DNA from: Sipunculus nudus
Taxonomy: Eukaryota; Annelida; Sipuncula; Golfingiida; Sipunculidae
Assembly (NCBI GenBank): GCA_026874595.1
Contig: CM049316.1
Location: 9,910,839 to 9,974,838 of the forward strand
Length of the DNA: 64,000 nt
Direction of reading: 5' to 3'
Notes under the pieces: generated by a model
Told to the model about the DNA's origin: nothing
What the model saw: only the letters and a program-made list of their open reading frames with translations
The model's database searches: none
Made by a program: the position numbers and the translations under genes
In this document: piece after piece, positions 60,165 to 64,000 of the stretch
Layout of the letters: every line of letters starts with the position of its first letter
Position numbering within the stretch: position 1 is the stretch's first letter

Positions 60165-60449
60165 ACCTCTGTCGCACCTATATTTTCATGGAAAGTTTAT
60201 AATATGAGAATTTGGGACTGTTAATTTTGATTTGTTGCAATACCCCTGACTTTTTGCAGGCAAATGCTTTTTTTATTTTCATAAGTAACATTATAAAAGT
60301 GCTCTATGTTTCTGATTTTCAATATAATCAGCCAAACGGACAACTGACACTACGGGCACGACATATAGTGTAAGCTAAAGTTTACATAAACTATCAGGCG
60401 TACCAGGAAATGCAGTTTCTCGATCGATCAGGACAACATGGGTAATTAT

Positions 60450-60548
60450 CTCCATCTATCCCTAGGCGGAGATATTTGTTTTCGGCATTATTATTTGTAT
60501 CTCCACCTATCCTATAGGGGAGATATTTGTTTCGGGATTATTGTTATT
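60450..60548. repeat. Short tandem pair (gagatatttgtttcgg unit)
   Basis: The block atctccacctatccctaggg plus gagatatttgttt occurs twice, about 45 bases apart, leading into a TTA-rich run and the larger tandem duplication. Confidence 0.75.
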
Positions 60549-60566
60549 ATTATTATTACTTATCAT

Positions 60567-61868
60567 TCTGCCACTTTTTTATTTGTCTGAATACATTCAT
60601 ACTTACTGTGGATATACCCTACTAAGTTCTTAATGATTTGACCAAGTTTCAGTGACCTTGGCCTATTTTTCAAGGTCACAGGGGTCAAATTGCGATTTTT
60701 TTTTCGGATTTTCAATGTGGATTTTTTTTTAATCTATATGGAGTACAGACAAATGGATGAAAAAATCACCAATAATATTTGATTCCCCAGCACTCCTGTG
60801 TGTTCCGCATCGAATTTACTCATGCGGATCTATATTACGTAGATGACTCAGCACTTTTCAGTTAGGCAACGAATATACCACATGACCTAGAAAGTTAAAT
60901 CCTTAACAGGCATATGCCATTTACCATTTAGGAGTGCAGTGGCAAGTTTCGTAGCGATAGCTGTAATAGTTTTGGAATAAAATGCAAATTACAAATATGT
61001 GTCGTCATCATTTTAGCTCATCTCTGAAACATAAGAAAGAACGGCAAAATTTCGTTTGTTTAACAGAACTATAGTTGTTCCGAAACTGTTACAGATAGAT
61101 GAAAGATCTCTGGGAGATGATGTGATAGGAATGGAGAGACTGGCAGGGGGGGGGGGGGGGCGAGGTGGAGATCTGTGACTTTCCCATGACAGTTACGAAA
61201 GTCTAGTTCTTCTTCGTCGTCGTCATTATTATTCTGCCACTTTATTTCGCCCGATTTCATTCATATTTACACAGGATGTACCCTTCCACATTCCAATCAA
61301 TAAGGCCAAGTTTCAGCGACCGTGACCAATTTTTTTAGGTCACAGGTTTTAAAAAAAAGTGCCATTTGTCTGGATTTTCAATGTCAATTTTCTTTTAAAC
61401 GATAAGGGTTACAGTCAAATGGATGACAATTCACCAATACATTGGTTATTCCCAACATTTCTGGGGGTACAGCTTTGAATTCACTCATGCGGAACTATAC
61501 GAGATTGGTGACCCAGCAATTTTTAGCTAGGCTAGGTTTCCGGATAACCCATATGACTTAGAAAGTTGAAACCTTTTATAAACTTGTGTCCATTACAACA
61601 CAGAAGCGCAGTGGCATGATTGGTAGCAAATTGGTAAAATATGCAAATTACAAAAATGTGACGTTAGCATTATCAGCTCATCTCTGAAAACACAAGACAG
61701 AACGGCCAAATTCCATTAATTAAACTGAAATATAGTTGTTTCAAAACTTTTCAAGAAGGATAAAAATTCAGGGGGAGATTCGCTGATAGGGGTGGGGAAG
61801 GGGGAGGTGTGGGGGGGGGTTAGGTGGAGTCTGTGACTGTCCCATGACAGTGACAGAAGTCTAAAAAA
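60567..61868. repeat. Two-copy tandem duplication, ~662-bp unit with internal poly-G
   Basis: Copy 1 (60567-61227) and copy 2 (61228-61868) share attctgccact, ccaagtttcag, aaggtcacag, tcatgcgga, cagtggca, ttagctcatctctgaaa-like blocks and a G-run before gtggagatctgtgact. Identity is about 75-80% by eye. The aaggtcacaggggtcaaa motif is common in marine invertebrate repeats. Confidence 0.88.
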
Positions 61869-62465
61869 TTTTTTGTCATCATTAATTTAATTAATCAATT
61901 ACACAGGCCCCATTGACAACTTTTAATTCATTAGTGAACCATTTCATGATGAAAAGTCAGGATTTTTCTCGGATATTCATTATTCAATCGTTCAGAGAAC
62001 AGGAAATACCATGAGTAGAAACTTTGTAAAGAAAATAAAACTTTGTAAGCAGACAGTGGTCTATCAGTCACTTAAATTATACGGCAGGTGGACATAATGC
62101 GCCACGTACCTACGGAAGTAGATTAAAAATGGCCACTGCCATGACGTGATCTTTCATACTACATACTTCATTCTATTATTACCAACGTCACCAGCTCTGC
62201 TGTCAGACCGTTGTTAATGGTGACGGCCTCCATTTCTATCAGCTTCCGGTCGTCTGTTAGTAGGAATGAATGAATGTCATGTCACTGATCTATAAATATT
62301 TTTCACATATACCGGTACAAATAAATTTCACTCTTAAAAATATAAAAAAAGCAACAAGTGAAAGACTGAAGTGAACTTATCAGGTTTCGTAACTGAAATT
62401 ATTTGATTATGTACCGCGTATGTATGCTTGATTGACGTGTGAGAGCACTCTAAACCGGCTCGTAC
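61869..62465. other. Gene-free stretch
   Basis: Nothing recognised. Confidence 0.5.
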
Positions 62466-62832
62466 CTGAAGTAAAATATCAAATAATATCTCAGATAATC
62501 TGCGCAAGAGAATTCCATGGCCGTCATGTCCGATAACCCGCCTCTATTTATGGGTGTTTATCCAAGGAAAATATTTAGAGAAATAAGAAATAAAGTTGGG
62601 GGGGGGGGATTCGACGCCCCCTGTGTCCCATGTGATGCCACAAGTCACATTTAAACAAGAAAATAAGTTATAAATTTAATCCATAACACCGTAATTATTT
62701 ATTTAACTATGCGTGTAATGACTGGATTCCAGATGAACAATGTTCTGTTGTTAGTTATTTTGTATCATTTCTGAAAGCAAGTAATTTATTTATGTTTGAG
62801 AAACAATGCGACACATCTGTTTAAACTCATTT
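62466..62832. repeat. Direct repeat, left copy
   Basis: It starts ctgaagtaaaatatcaaata and includes ccatggccgtcatgtccgat, a G-run and gattcgacgccccctgtgtc. It matches the segment from 63645 with about 95% identity by eye. Confidence 0.93.
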
Positions 62833-63644
62833 TTATGGATTGAAATAGAGCCCTTTTTTCGTTCGAAATGACGTTCTGTTAATTTGCAAAATGTTGGATA
62901 AGTGGGATCTATAAGTATGCTTTATCAAATTGCGCCCATGTTTGGAGGCCTAAGAGTAGAGTAACATATACGAAACTGCAAGAATCCACCGGGGGGAGGG
63001 GGGGGGAGGCTATAGATTGAGTCGATGTTGGTGTATAATTACACGTATATACTAATGAAAGCTTTTACAGGAGAAAATACGGAAGAATACCGGAGAATAC
63101 TAGCTAATACTTAGTATATACTTGCACCTTTTTGCATCCCTCTCCCACCCTCATAACCACCTATCAATCGTGAGCTAATTTCTGCACGAAATGCGCAAGA
63201 CCGACACAAACTGCATGGTGAAATCACATAACGCTTCGTTCCATATTTGATGGATCGCGATTATTTACAGATGGCCAGCTGTAGGTGATGGCTGTTTTAC
63301 TTATCCACGTCTCCGGTTCTCTAGCTGTCAGAGGATTCTGGGCCAGTCTCGTATATTTCCAGTGACATTTTGCACAAGACCGGAAAATTTTCCATTTATC
63401 ACCTCATATATTTTAGGAATCACCAGACAAACACTTACAGTGCCGCTACAGTTGTGTTAAAAAAATATGATGTATTATGACTTTTTATAATTTATTATAA
63501 AATGCATTTGATAATACATTTGAACTAAAAATTTCATTTCTTAAATCATTCTATTTAAATTTTGGATAAAGTATCGAATAACATTACATGATCTTTAAAG
63601 GACAGAGAGATAGCTGAGACTAAAATACTGAGAAAAAATGTCAT
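62833..63644. other. Spacer between the two direct repeats
   Basis: No coding or structural feature is recognised between the copies, apart from G-rich sequence near 62990-63010. Confidence 0.5.
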
Positions 63645-64000
63645 CTGAAGTAAAATATCAAATAATATCTCAGATAATTTGCGCAAGAGAATTCCATGGC
63701 CGTCATGTCCGATAACCCGCTTCCTCTTATGGGTGTTTATCTAAGGTAAATATTTACAGAAATAAGAAATAAAGGGGGGGGGGGGGGATTCGACGCCCCC
63801 TGTGTCCCCCTTGATGCCACAAGTCACATTTAAACAAGAAAATAAGTTCTCAATTTAATCCATAACACCGTAATTATTTATTTAACTTCGCGTGTAATGG
63901 CTGGATTCCAGGTGAACAATGTTCTGTTGTTAGTTATTTTGTATCATTTCTGAAAGCCAGTAATTCATTTATGTTTGAGAAACAATGCGACACATCTGTT
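63645..64000. repeat. Direct repeat, right copy, runs off the window
   Basis: It is parallel to the copy at 62466 with an offset of 1179 bases and continues past the window edge. It could be a tandem unit or a pair of long terminal repeats of a short element. Confidence 0.93.

Overview
This window is AT-rich animal genomic DNA (roughly 35-37% GC by eye). It has one clear host gene surrounded by decayed mobile elements, minisatellites and microsatellites. Vertebrate-type telomeric units (TTAGGG) at about 59.53 kb, two LINE remnants, tRNA-derived SINEs, many short inverted-repeat elements and an intronless neuropeptide-type GPCR together suggest a marine invertebrate, probably a lophotrochozoan such as a mollusc or brachiopod. 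The species cannot be fixed from this sequence. No bacterial features (operons, CRISPR, RBS-spaced genes) are present.

Layout: 0.3-2.2 kb is a 1.9-kb inverted-repeat element with a TTA target duplication (PIF/Harbinger-like). 7.7-8.3 kb is a ~43-bp minisatellite. 9.3-10.1 kb is the 3' end of a LINE on the minus strand. 12.4-13.6 kb is a GC-rich inverted-repeat element nested in an older repeat, a second copy of which lies at 26.1-26.4 kb. 17.0-18.2 kb holds three diverged copies of a ~430-bp unit. 21.7-22.6 kb is a GA-rich duplicated block. 25.3-25.7 kb and 30.4-30.8 kb hold tRNA-like SINE modules, one pair forming a head-to-head palindrome. 26.77-28.0 kb is the complete GPCR gene. 38.6-43.95 kb is a decayed Ty3/gypsy LTR retrotransposon inserted in a (TA)n tract, followed at 44.0-45.6 kb by a two-copy ~805-bp tandem duplication. 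46.4-47.2 kb holds two abutting minisatellites. 51.6-52.0 kb is a hAT-like MITE next to a Tx1/L1-type LINE remnant (52.0-54.0 kb, minus). 55.1-55.5 kb is a 199-bp duplication. 57.0-57.2 kb is a SINE with a conserved-looking central domain. 59.2-60.2 kb is a MULE-like element with a perfect 9-bp target duplication. 60.6-61.9 kb is a 662-bp tandem duplication. 62.5 kb to the end holds a long direct repeat running off the edge.

The most notable element is the LTR retrotransposon. Its domains read gag - protease remnant - integrase - GPY/F module - reverse transcriptase - RNase H - polypurine tract - 3' LTR. Integrase therefore lies upstream of reverse transcriptase, the order of Ty1/copia, although the domains themselves look like Ty3/gypsy. 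This is the arrangement known from Gmr1-like elements. The copy is dead (frameshifts, deletions, altered catalytic residues).

The host gene encodes a 408-residue class A receptor of FMRFamide-receptor type. It keeps the disulfide cysteines but has GRY in place of D/ERY and N-F-x-x-Y in place of NPxxY. A possible 3' splice site just upstream suggests a 5'UTR intron, and a perfect match to the CTCF core motif lies about 360 bp downstream of its stop.
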